Positions 11,464 to 23,400 of a stretch of 64,000 bases of DNA are shown here, piece after piece. The stretch's first letter is position 1. The number at the start of each line of letters is the position of its first letter. The translations under genes and the position numbers were made by a program. A model generated the notes under the pieces. That model was not told the origin of the DNA and did no database searches. It saw only the letters and a list, made by a program, of their open reading frames with translations. Source of the DNA: Mesostigma viride (Eukaryota > Streptophyta > Mesostigmatophyceae > Mesostigmatales > Mesostigmataceae); contig RPFO01000213.1 in the NCBI GenBank assembly GCA_009746045.1, positions 12,600,063 through 12,664,062 of the forward strand, in the 5' to 3' direction.

Positions 11464-14400
11464 TCAAAAGAGCGGTGTGGGACCGGGCTGCAACCCGCCA
11501 AAGACGACGCACGCCGAGCATGCGACGAGCGAGATGGCAAGCACCATGGTCCAGAGTCCCTGCCGGGTGCCGCCAGTTGCCCGGACGAGCGACCCAGAGC
11601 CCTCTTTGCCTCCACCCAGAGGATGGCCTCCACTTATACCACCACCTCTGCCATCCGGTGCAGACGCGCCACTCCCTGCGGCCGTCCCCACACCTCCCGG
11701 GCCGCCCAGCAGCCGCCGGCGGTACCTCTTGAGTAACGAGATGAGAACCTCCTTCCCCTTCGGAAACGCGGTCGATCCTGCCGCGGTGCGCGCGTTGCCT
11801 TTGCGCCCCCCCACCGCCAGCTCGACATCTTTTATGACCGCCAGCAGCTTTGCGGGCGACGGTGGGGGCCACACGCGGCAGTCGCCGTAGCCGCACCGGG
11901 GCCACAGGAAGGCCTCATCGAGCACACCCTGCAGGTGGTTGAGGACGGCCGCATAGCGGCCCCATAGCTCCGGCCGGGGCTCCTCGCGGCACAAGTCCAG
12001 GAGGCGGTCGATGGACCACACGCCGAAGCAGAGCAGGATACTTGCGACCAAGGATGGGGTGGAGGGGTAGACGGTTGCAACACGAGATGCCGCGGATGGG
12101 CAACTTGGCATGGAAGGGTGATTCGCTGTCAACGAAGATGAGGAAGCGCAGGCAGCGTCGGCGGCGAACGTTGAGATGAAAGGTTCGTTTGCAGCTGGTG
12201 ATGGGGTGGAGTTAAAACCGACCTGCGAGGACGCAGGGGCCATCGGCGAAGCCATCCCCTCTGGTTTCATCATCTCATGTGAGGGAGCACCGTGCGCCGT
12301 TCCATGCACTTGGGCCCCTGCGCCCTTTTGGTCCATCGGGTCTCCCTGTCGACTCCCTACGGATGGCAGCATACCGCCTCGGATCGCTGCCGACGACGCC
12401 GATGACGTGGAGGATAGAGGGCCGGCAAACGAGGACACGGATGATGACGTCGATGACTCATCACCTGCGCTCGCATCCCAAAGCCCCGACTCCCTCTCTT
12501 CCCCTCCGCTGTACCCCATTCCCCAAGGACCTCCCCCCGCCCCTCCCCCTCCCCCCCCCTCTGCCACTTGCGCCACGTGTGCGCACCGAGTGACCAACGC
12601 CAGCGGCAAGGGCGCACCTGCGAGGCCCCCCGTGGCCACTACGTGCTCCCTCAGCGATGCCATCACTGCATCCTCCACACTCCCAAAACCGCCCCCACCC
12701 CTGGCCCCGCCCCTGCCACCATGCTCACCCCACCCCGCCACGCGCCCAAACAGCCAGGCCGAGCGCTCCATGCCGGCGAGCGCGCCCAGGGTGTTCCCCA
12801 GGGCCGTCAGCAGCCAGTGGCCCGCGACCTCTGCGGGGAGCGGAAGCGCTTGGGCGCCCCCCTCAAGCCCCCCTTGCGTTCCACCCCCCCCCTGCAAGGA
12901 ACCAAAGCGAGGGTCGCGAAGCTGAGGACCCGCAGCATCATCCCCAGAAAAGCCCAGTGGGATGCCGCTGATGATGTTGCTGGGAATGCCGTGAGCGTTG
13001 CCAAAAGCGACAGTGCTTGCCGCCGCCCCCAGGGGCGCCACAATGCTAGTGAAGGCGGCAGAGCTGTTCCTGCTGGTGACACGTGACATGTCCAGAATAA
13101 GGTCCGCCTCGCTACGGTCCTCCCAGCTGGCGTCGTCATCCTCACCCTCGCCCCAACCGCCCGCCATGTCCTCACCACCTCCGTGGCCGGACGGATCCAT
13201 CGCCGCTTCCTGGCTGCTGCTGCGGCTGCTGCTGCTGCCTCCTTGCGTGCTACCGGCCGGCACCGTGGCATGGAGACCATGAAGACGCTGCCGCTTGGGG
13301 GAGGTCAACGCTGCTCCCTTGTGTGGTTCTTCTTGTTGGAAGGGATCCGTGCTCCTGGCATGCGGCTCAGCACGGGCCATCGGTGGGTCCCCTGGCCCTT
13401 GCCCTTGCGCTCGCGCCTGCAGGGGGTACTGCGACTGCTGCTTTGCCAGGGCCGCGTCTTTGGGCAGTCCCCCCATCATCGCTGTATGGTGCACCCCGGA
13501 GACGGCACCCCCCCCAGTGACCATCACGCTTCCCACCGCGCCTCTCGCCTCCCCGGTGTTCTGCCCCCTGACAACGTGACTCCCATCGCCGTTCACCTTA
13601 CCATCCTGTCCACCCACTCCTGTTTCCCTTGCGCTGCCCTGGCCAACCCTCAGGTCCGGCTCGCTAGCGTGTTGCCGCTTGTGCTTCCACGGTGGCTGCC
13701 GACCGTCACGGTCCGTGCCTCCCTGCCCCCACCCAGGGGCAGCTCCCCCTGACCCTGCCCCGGCTCCCCCTGTGGCAATAGAACCCCTGGGCGCGTCCAT
13801 GCCACCACTGCTGCCCTGCCTGCGCACGCCGCCGCCCAATGGTAAAGGCCCCGCGCCCTGCAAGACGCTACCAGACGCGCATGAGTGGGCCACCCCCCCG
13901 CCTGATGCTGAGGGCCCTGCACCCGCCTGTGAGGACCCGCTGCCCTGCCTTGAAGTAATCGTCTGGGTTATGAAAGACGACACGGACGAGGTGGAAGAAA
14001 AGGGTGTGGGCGCGGATGAGGACAGGGAGGGGAGTGAGAGCGCCAGGTCGCGCCCTCCGCCGCTCCTCGGCATGCCGTGCTTGTCAAAGAGGAACGACCA
14101 GAATCCCTCCAGCAGGGACGCTAGCTGGCGCCGTTCGCCGCGCCCCAACTTGAAGGGATGCGCCGCCGCCACGTCTCCTGTGCCGTCCTCGTCGCCCTCG
14201 GCACTCACAACCATGCCTGCATCGCTCATGGGTGTGTCCGCGCTCCTCCCTGGTCCATAACTCCTCACCGCCCCATCGGATCTCAATGGCCCGTCCTTTG
14301 CTGCTGCTATTATTGTTGCTGCTGGTGCTGGTGCTGGTGCTGGTGCTGGTGCTGGTGCTGGTGCCAGTGCTACTGGTGCTGCCGCTGTTCTCGTTGTCCT

Positions 14401-17400
14401 GGCCTGGGCACCGCCATCATGCGCGGTTGTCCGCATACCGGCATCGGACACGCCTGCCCGATGTGCTCCCGTTCCCCCACGGGCGCTCCCCCCCACATCG
14501 CTCGCCGAAGAGCCATTCCGAACCACCCCGCCCTCGCCACCACCCTCCTCCGGGGGCAGGAGAATTGCAGGGCTTGCCAGGCTGTCCCTGGCCCCACGTG
14601 CCTTGCCCCATGCCAGGGGGGCTCTGCTGCCGTTTCCGCCTGGAAGCGCTGCCGATGGGGCAAGAGCGCCTGTGGGGTCCGCCAAGGCCGATATTGAACC
14701 AAAACTAACGGGTTGTTGCACGGGAGCAGGGTTGAGGACCCCCCCCACGGACACAGTGCCGCTGATTGCCACGGTATTACTGCTGACCGTCACCCCCGCT
14801 GCTGCTGCTGCTGCTGCTGCTGCAGCTGCTGCTGCTGATGATGATGATGACGACGATGAAAGGCTGGCTGCTGACCCTGCCGCAGCGGCGCCTGCCAGGG
14901 ACCCAGGAGGGGAGGGGTGCGCACGGCCAGCCAAGCCCGTGACAATGGTGGTGGCCGACGAGGGCGCAGCAGCAGAATGATTCAGATGGAGTGCCGCATC
15001 ATCCTCAGCAAGGAATGGGCCAGGGCCAGCGGGGGACAAGGCGGTAGACCATGCCGCCCAGGGGGCCCCACCAGTGGTAATATTGGCACCCGCGTTGACC
15101 GCCGCGACCAGCTCCATCTCCGGTCCGCGTGTCTCGTGAGAAGCCAGCGGGAACCGACCACCAGAAGCACCCTGGTCCACGCCAGCAGGAAGGGATGGGC
15201 TGCAGCCACTCCCTCCGGCCGGTGCTGCCCCACTTGTCGCTGGAGCAGTCGACCACAATGCCAAGTACTCTGCGGCCCGCCCCGTCCATCCCTGAGATGT
15301 CACAACAGGCCCTTGCCACGAAGTGACACTCTCGTACTGGCCCCCAGGCGCAAGTCGGCCCGAGGGGGGTGCCAACCAGGGTGACGACAGTGCCGGCGCA
15401 GTGAGGGGACAGCCCAATGTTCCAGCGGTCGGCACGCCCCAGCTGGTCTCCCCATCCAGTTGCCCATGCGGCGCGGGTGGCAGCAGGGGCCGTGACGATG
15501 ACTCCTGGGATGAAGGGGCGGCCCTACTGGCAGACTCGAGGGAGGCTCCAGCGGCAGCATAAGTGCCACTGCTTACGTCACTTGAAGCAGCATACACTAC
15601 CCCACCCACCCCGCTGACCCCAGCTACCCCTAAGGAGTCACCGTGCCACAAGCCATCGCCCAGGCCAGCGCAGTTGCTGGAATCGCCACCGCCACCGCCA
15701 CCGCCACCACCACCGCCACCGCCACCGCCACCACCACCACCACCACCACCGCCGCCGCCACTGCCACTTCCACTGCCGCTGCCGCTGCCACTTCCACTGC
15801 CCCCCTCGCCACCTTGGCTCATATCCAAGGTGGCCTCGCCCTCGCCCTCGCCCTCCCCCGCGCCATGCCACGGCGCCGGCAGGTCCCTGACCAGCCCTTC
15901 CAGGGTGCCAGCCCCAGGGTGGTGGCCGTGGTGGGGCGCGAGCCTGGAAGGGGCGGGCGGTGGCATTATGTCAATGGAGCGACGGTCCAGCTCAGGCTCT
16001 CCCAGGGTCCCTCCTCCCGCACCCCCGCCTCCTCCACCCGCATTATTATAGCTGTTATTGTTATTTCCGCCAGCGCCACCGGAATTATTTCCGGTATTGC
16101 GGATGGCAAATCCGGCTGCCGAGGTCGGGTGCACTCCCCCGGCAGCCGGGTCCCCGCCCACCTTGAGCGGGTAATGCCCCCCCCCCGCGTGATGATGATG
16201 GTGCTGCTGTAGATAATAGGGGGGGGGGGAGGACGAGGAGTACGTGTGCAGCAGGCGGCCCTCAGGGTCCCGCTCCCGCAGCGGCGTCAGGATCATCCAC
16301 AGGAGGAGGCCCAGTGTGGTCGCCAGCAGAAGGATGCCGGCCGTGCCAGCGATCGCCTGCGGCCAGGACCAATGGGAGGAGGCGCCCCCCATCGCGGCCA
16401 TCGCTGCCAGGACACCGGCGGGATGTGGACGGCCATACCCGCGCCCTGGCTCTCGGCCCATCCCTGACGCTTCATAGCCCTGCCCCCCCAACCTGTCGTA
16501 ATGCTCGTTCCCTTCCCATTCATAAGGTGGGGGTGGGCTCCCAATGACAAAAGTGCCAGGATCCCTAGCCCCCCCCCCGCCCTGCGATGCCTCCTGGGAG
16601 GCCACCCCCCTGGCTCTCCCAGACAAAGGGTCCCCCGACACCAGCGCGGGGCCCGTCGGCTGCGTGTACTGAGAAGCGTTCGCGCGCGCCGTACCAGCGG
16701 CTGATGCAACAGAGGAGGCAGCAGAGGCAGCTTGGGTTCCTTCACCCGTCACGCCATGGCCCCTGGTACCGGCTGCGCCACCGCTGCCACCATACCCACC
16801 ACCACCATGACCACTAACACCGTCACTGCTACTCCTCTCATCGGGCCGCGGCGTGGAGCCCACCCCCCTCTGCCCGTTACTGCTGCCGCCCGCAGCCATG
16901 GCCGCCTCCGCCCACGCTCGGTCCCTGGCAGCATACTCCGCATACCGCGCTGCGTACTCGCCTCCCAACACGATCGGGTCGATTCCCTGTGCCCCGCCAA
17001 ACAACCCATTTCCACCACCACCATTTCCGCCCCGTCCTTGCCCCGTGAGTGCGGTGTCGTAGCCGCCTTTCCCCCCGCCCCCGCCCATCCCAGATGACCC
17101 ATAACTGCCATCATGCATGCTCGAAAGGCCATAGTCACCACCAACGCCGACCCCGGAAAGGCCATTTACCCCGTAGTCCCCCTGGCCCTGGGCCTGGACT
17201 TTCCCCCCCAGGGCCAAGTCGACGACGAGCCACACGTTGACGGCGAAGACGAGCGCGGTGGAGGCCCAGGCAGCGGCGTTCACGGAGCGCCGGTTTCGAT
17301 AGGAGCCCATGCGCGCGCGGTCTGAGGTGACCTTGACGAGCGGGATGATGGCAAAGGGGAGCTGGAGGGAGAGCACGACCTGGAAACAATATCAAGGTCC

Positions 17401-20400
17401 ATTATCGAGAATCATATGGAAACAATATCAAGGTGGCAATATTGAGTACATGGTTAGGGGGGAAGGAGGGGTGAGCGAGATTGTCATCCATGAGGTGAAA
17501 GAAGTGGCGTGCGGAGGTGAAGGGGTGGCAAAGGGGAGCTGGAAAGATAGAATGACCTGTGAAGAGGGGAGTGCATGGTGGGGGCGGCGTGAAGACGACA
17601 GAAAATAGCAGCCAGTGAGGAGCAGAACTGTGAGAAAAACAGCCAGAATTGAAACAGCCAGTGCTAAAATAATTGTGAATACAGCAGTGAGAGGCGAGAG
17701 AAACGCGAGGCAAGAGCATGGCTTGAAGGTATTGGCTGGAGGGGCGGGTGCCCCGCCCAAAAAGTCTGTGATCAGAGGAAAGGAGCTACCACGACCGCGA
17801 GAACAACCTGTGGAGTAGCGGAGGAAAACTGCAGGCGAGAGCGTAACATAGAAGTTATGGAGGGGGGGATGTAAGGCAATAGAAGTATAACATTATAGTC
17901 GTAAATCTCAAGTACAGAGGATGTGGCGTACCTGCGACAGCAGCAGCATGCGGTAGGTCCCCTGGTCGCCGTACATCCAGATGCACAGCGCGGCGGGGAT
18001 GATGGCGGCCACGCGTGTCATCAGCCGGCGCAGCCACGCATGCACCTTGACCTGCATGAATCCCTCCAGGACGACCTGCAGATGAGGAGATCGGAGGGGT
18101 AACGTGCACTACTCAGCAAAGCTGATAGAAGCAACGTGCACTAATTAACAAAGCTCAAAGAAGCAACGTGCACCACTCAACAATGCTTATAGAAGCAATC
18201 AACGTGCACAAATAAACGAAGCATATAGAGGCGACTTGACCCTGCTGATTGCAGGCACGCATCCAAGGCGACCCGCAGGAAAGGAGAGGGATGCCAAGTG
18301 GCAGGGTCGAGCGGCCTTAGGTATAGATCTTAATTAGTCACGCAGTCTCGTGGGGGAGCCGCGGAGCATCAACCCTTAAAGCTCAGTAAAATCTCAAAGA
18401 TACGCTATAGAGGCGTGTATGTACATAGAGATGTGTATGTATACAGGCGTGTGTGTATAGAGGCGTGCTATGTACAGGGGGAATGTGAGGCCGTGGAGAC
18501 GTGCCGCGTGCTGTCTAGAACAGGATATTGCCATCACACTACCACCACTCAAGTATGCTAACGACAGGTTCGGCATCCTATGTGGAGCAGGCTATTAATA
18601 CACTACTACCACCACTACATTAAGCCAATGACATGGGCTACATCGTATCTAGCGCCAGCAAGGGGCCATCTGCGTGGAGCCCAGACTCCTTAGTGGAGCT
18701 AGGACTGGGCATCACGACCCCTTGGCGAGAGCAAAGGGCAGGCATGCGCTCAGCGGGCCGAGCATTAGGAACGCATCTGGGCTTGCAAGAAATGTCAGGG
18801 GGATGAGGGAGTTAAGTCAACCCCTCCCATGCAACCTGTGACATGAACCGGCCATTTAAGATGAGCAGCCGCTGACAGGATCCCCTTCCGTTTCCGTGAA
18901 GACGCCCAACCACTGCCATGCAAACCCCAGCCACACACCTGTTGTGACGCAGCCATGCATGAGATCAGGGGCAATCAAGCTAGGGACGAATGGACATGCC
19001 TGCCTGGAGGACAATTGAAGCCAGGTCGAGTAATGTACTACTGGCTTGCGCATGATCTTGAGTATTCGATGACTCGATGGATGTACTACTGGCTTGGTGA
19101 ATGGCTCATGCCTTACCCGTGATGCCGTACCTTAAATGCATCCAAGATATTCCCCACAGGTTGCACGCCGCGTACTGACTATACACAGCAATGGGTGGCA
19201 CAAAGTGCACCGAAAATTCTGCAGAAAATGCCTGTAAATTTCAGGCTGGACACCGCGCCTGTTAATTTCAGGCAGGACACCAACGTTTTGGCACAACGAC
19301 GAATGGCCAAACGGACAAATTGATGAATCGATGGATGGAACAGATAGACGCGCACCTGCCCTGCGATGGTCCCTGTTAGAGTGGACAGCTGCCCCGCGCA
19401 CAGCAGAGCCAGCCCGAACGCGGCCGGGGCGACGCGGTTGCTCAGGATCTGTGGCTCTCAGGCCGCCGGGTTGGCCATATTTTTGTTATTACATTTGATT
19501 ACATCGTCATAAGTATGTTTGCACAGGAAGGAACACGAGAATGGCAAGCATCGATAGCCACAAGTTAGTCACCTGACAAAAAGGAAACCAGCAGGTTGCT
19601 AACCAAGGCCATTACAATTTCGTCAATCTTAGTCTCGTTGTTATGATTATTATTATTATTATTGCTATTATTATTTATCGTTTCATCATAATTATTAGGA
19701 TCATGATTACGAATATTATTCGCACAACACCTTCCAACAACTTGATCTGGTTTCATTAAGAAAACACTACTTAACCAACATATTAAACCAACAACTCGAT
19801 GTGGTTTCATTAAGAAAACACTACTTAACCAACATATTAAACCCATGCCGCGTGAGCAAGAAACCATATCCCTCGGCCTACACATGTTCTCCTGCTTGGG
19901 GACAAGAAGGTAAGCCCTTCCCCTTCTCCTGCTTGGGGACAAGAAGGTAAGCCCTTCCCCTTCTCCTGCTTGGGGTCGAGAAGGTAAGCTCTTCCCCTTC
20001 TCCTGCTTGGGGACAAGAAGGTAAGCCCTTCCCCTTCTCCTGCTTGGGGTCGAGAAGGTAAGCCCTTCCCCTTCTCCTGCTTGGGGACGAGAAGGTAAGC
20101 TCTTCCCCTTCTCCTGCTTGGGGACAAGAAGGTGAGCCCTTCCCCTTCTCCTGCTTGGGGACAAGAAGGTAAGCCCTTCCCCTTCTCCTGCTTGGGGACA
20201 AGAAGGTGAGCCCTTCCCCTTCTCCTGCTTGGGGACAAGAAGGTAAGCCCTTCCCCTTCTCCTGCTTGGGGACAAGAAGGTAAGCCCTTCCCCTTCTCCT
20301 GCTTGGGGTCGAGAAGGTAAGCCCTTCCCCTTCTCCTGCTTGGGGACGAGAAGGTAAGCTCTTCCCCTTCTCCTGCTTGGGGACAAGAAGGTGAGCCCTT

Positions 20401-23400
20401 CCCCTTCTCCTGCTTGGGGACAAGAAGGTAAGCCCTTCCCCTTCTCCTGCTTGGGGACAAGAAGGTGAGCCCTTCCCCTTCTCCTGCTTGGGGTCGAGAA
20501 GGTAAGCCCTTCCCCTTCTCCTGCTTGGGGACGAGAAGGTAAGCCCTTCCCCTTCTCCTGCTTGGGGACGAGAAGGTAAGCCCTTCCCCTTCTCCTGCTT
20601 GGGGACGAGAAGGTAAGCTCTTCCCCTTCTCCTGCTTGGGGTCGAGAAGGTAAGCCCTTCCCCTTCTCCTGCTTGGGGACGAGAAGGTAAGCTCTTCCCC
20701 TTCTCCTGCTTGGGGACAAGAAGGTGAGCCCTTCCCCTTCTCCTGCTTGGGGACAAGAAGGTAAGCCCTTCCCCTTCTCCTGCTTGGGGACAAGAAGGTA
20801 AGCCCTTCCCCTTCTCCTGCTTGGGGACGAGAAGGTAAGCCCTTCCCCTTCTCCTGCTTGGGGACAAGAAGGTGAGCCCTTCCCCTTCTCCTGCTTGGGG
20901 ACGAGAAGGTAAGCCCTTCCCCTTCTCCTGCTTGGGGTCGAGAAGGTAAGCTCTTCCCCTTCTCCTGCTTGGGGACAAGAAGGTGAGCCCTTCCCCTTCT
21001 CCTGCTTGGGGACAAGAAGGTAAGCCCTTCCCCTTCTCCTGCTTGGGGACAAGAAGGTAAGCCCTTCCCCGTTCCCATTCCACATGCGCCCGGGGAATAA
21101 AGCCTGGATACCACCGGGGGGGGGGGGGGGGGGGGGGCGGGCGACTCGCGACGCGGCCACCAGCCGCAGAGGAGATGGGCAGTGGTGCCTCTTGGGATTA
21201 TGCTTGCGGCCGCTACTTGGGACAACCAGGCACACGCACACGTGCGTGACCAATGCTCGCGATGACGACACGAATCCCCAGTGAGTTACTGGTTGAGAAT
21301 GCCATGCGAAACCGCATAGGTTTGCCAGCTGGATGTATTTTGGATCCGTGCGCCTGTATCAATAAATGGGAGTCCACGACAGGGGCCCAACCATGCGAGG
21401 GAAAGGAACCCCGTTTCGGCACATACTGGCGGCCATGCGCAAGCGTGCCACCATCCGTCACTTGGTGTACCGTGACGTGCACCAGAGGGCGGCCGGATCT
21501 GTCTCATAGGCATGGACCTGTGAAGCCCCGCAACAGTCCCCCGTCATCATCGGGGCTATGCTCGAGTTCAGCTGTGCTAGTGAAATGGAGGAAAGGTATT
21601 TATCTTGCTGGCTTCCGTTCCAATAGTTTTCTAGAGTACACTAGGACTCTTCTCTGGCTCAAGATTCCACTATTTTGTTTTGATAGTTGTGTGGTGCACT
21701 CTATGGTGCACTATATGGCGCACTGTGGCGCGAAAGGGATTGGTGGCACGTTGCTGGGTGGGCAGCTGACAGTGGCGGTTGGGGAGCCATCACCAAGCAT
21801 AAAATACGGGGCCTTCCGCATGTGCGTATCGATTACCGTAGAGAGAAGCCGTACAACGCAAGGATGGCCGATGGGCTGAGTGCGAGGCTCACCACACCCT
21901 GCGTTGGCTGACTGTCACCCCCCGCATTGCAAGCACTCGGCCCAGACAGTCCCCGCTAGCAGCATGCGATGCATGCTGCTGATGTGCATCTAAAAGGGCC
22001 AAAGCCAGCCCGATGTTGTCCTCAGCGCGCAAACAACCATCAAGTGCAGACGCAGACGATCCATCCAACGCCCCCATGATGTGGGCGTGCCGCAGTCCCC
22101 AACCGCCCGTGCTAATAACGTCTCCAACCCCACCTGCTAAAGACCGACGCCACGGCGCACCAGCTCGAAGCCGCACGTAAGCAACCTGCCACCAAGTGTC
22201 CTACATAACGCAGCATCTGGCCGATCATATCCGTGCCTTGCAGACAACAACGTTTATCAGTCGTGCAGCAGAGCTCCCGCTCGAGCAAGCGCACGATGAT
22301 GCCAGCGCGGTCCGTCCGGCAGCTTTCACAAGGATTTAGGGTTGAGGGCTTAGGGTTTAGGGCTTAAGGTTTAGTGTCTAGGGTTCGCCTCACGAGAGAG
22401 CTTGGGCCAGTGCTGTCTATTGCAGGCCTTCGCGGCGAAATGCGGATGCAGATAGGGCCAGCCGTACGCATGGAACCGCCAGCAGCTCCTGACTCCTCAG
22501 AGGACAAGAGTTTTCACTCGCACGAATGAGTTGGGCTGATTCCCTTGAATCCTGGACACTGGCAGGGAACGGATAATCAGCACGGCATCCCCCCATCAAG
22601 CTCACTTGGGACGTTGTCTTTCATCCTCCCCAAGTTGGTCACCGGTGACCAGTGCCTGCTCGCCCGAGTATATGCGCTTGCGTGTGTATTCTGACAAACG
22701 CACCCATGGCGCTCTCCCGCTGCCGGCGCCTTTTCGTGAGATGGCAGTCCGGTGGCGACCAAGGCTCATTCCCCGGACTAGGGTCGGGTCAGGTCACTCC
22801 CCGCCCCCCAAGCAACAGAACATGCCAAGGATTCGGGATGCAGATTAATTCATGCTCAGCGGGGCCGGCTCCACACATACTCCTCCAATCATACTCAGGA
22901 AACACCGAGTACTTTAATTATATATGGTTAAATAGTAAACTACTATGATACCTTGTACTTGAGTTAACATGCTTAACAACAGCACTCTAGTGTAATGTAG
23001 CGAACAGTACATTTATTCCTTATACGCCATCCACTAAGTGTTTCAGCAATGAAGGGGTAGAGACACAGCGGTATTGAGACCCATGTATAGCGCAAGCTTC
23101 AGAACAAGTGTGTGAACACATACCCCAAACACCTGTAAAGAAATGACAGGCGGCATGAGAAGAATGACTGCTTTCCCATCTACCGCCAACCTAAATATGT
23201 CTACATGCTTGAACATGACTCCCTAGTCATGTATCACCACCTGGTGGGCTGTTGTGGAAGCAGGGTCACGACGATCAGCTCAAGTGTCTGTACGCCAGGA
23301 TAAACTGCCGAGGAGGCACCCAGTCAGATGCTTTGATCAACTTAGGGCTCTAGAGTTCATTGATATAGAAAAAATCTGTCCTTAACTCAGAACTCCTCCA

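Noticed and set aside
12176-16250. Many plus-strand ORFs opposite the last EIN2-like exon
   Set aside because: GC-rich low-complexity sequence leaves several frames open. Only the minus frame is continuous through the whole 5.9 kb and ends in the conserved EIN2 domain.
19565-21271. Minus-strand ORFs of 568, 462 and 401 codons repeating [14 protein letters not shown]
   Set aside because: All three frames of one strand are open because the 38-bp unit has no stop in that orientation. This is the minisatellite, not a protein gene.
21213-21482. Minus-strand 89-codon ORF in intron 8 of the EIN2-like gene
   Set aside because: No family recognised, no splice context and surrounded by repeats.
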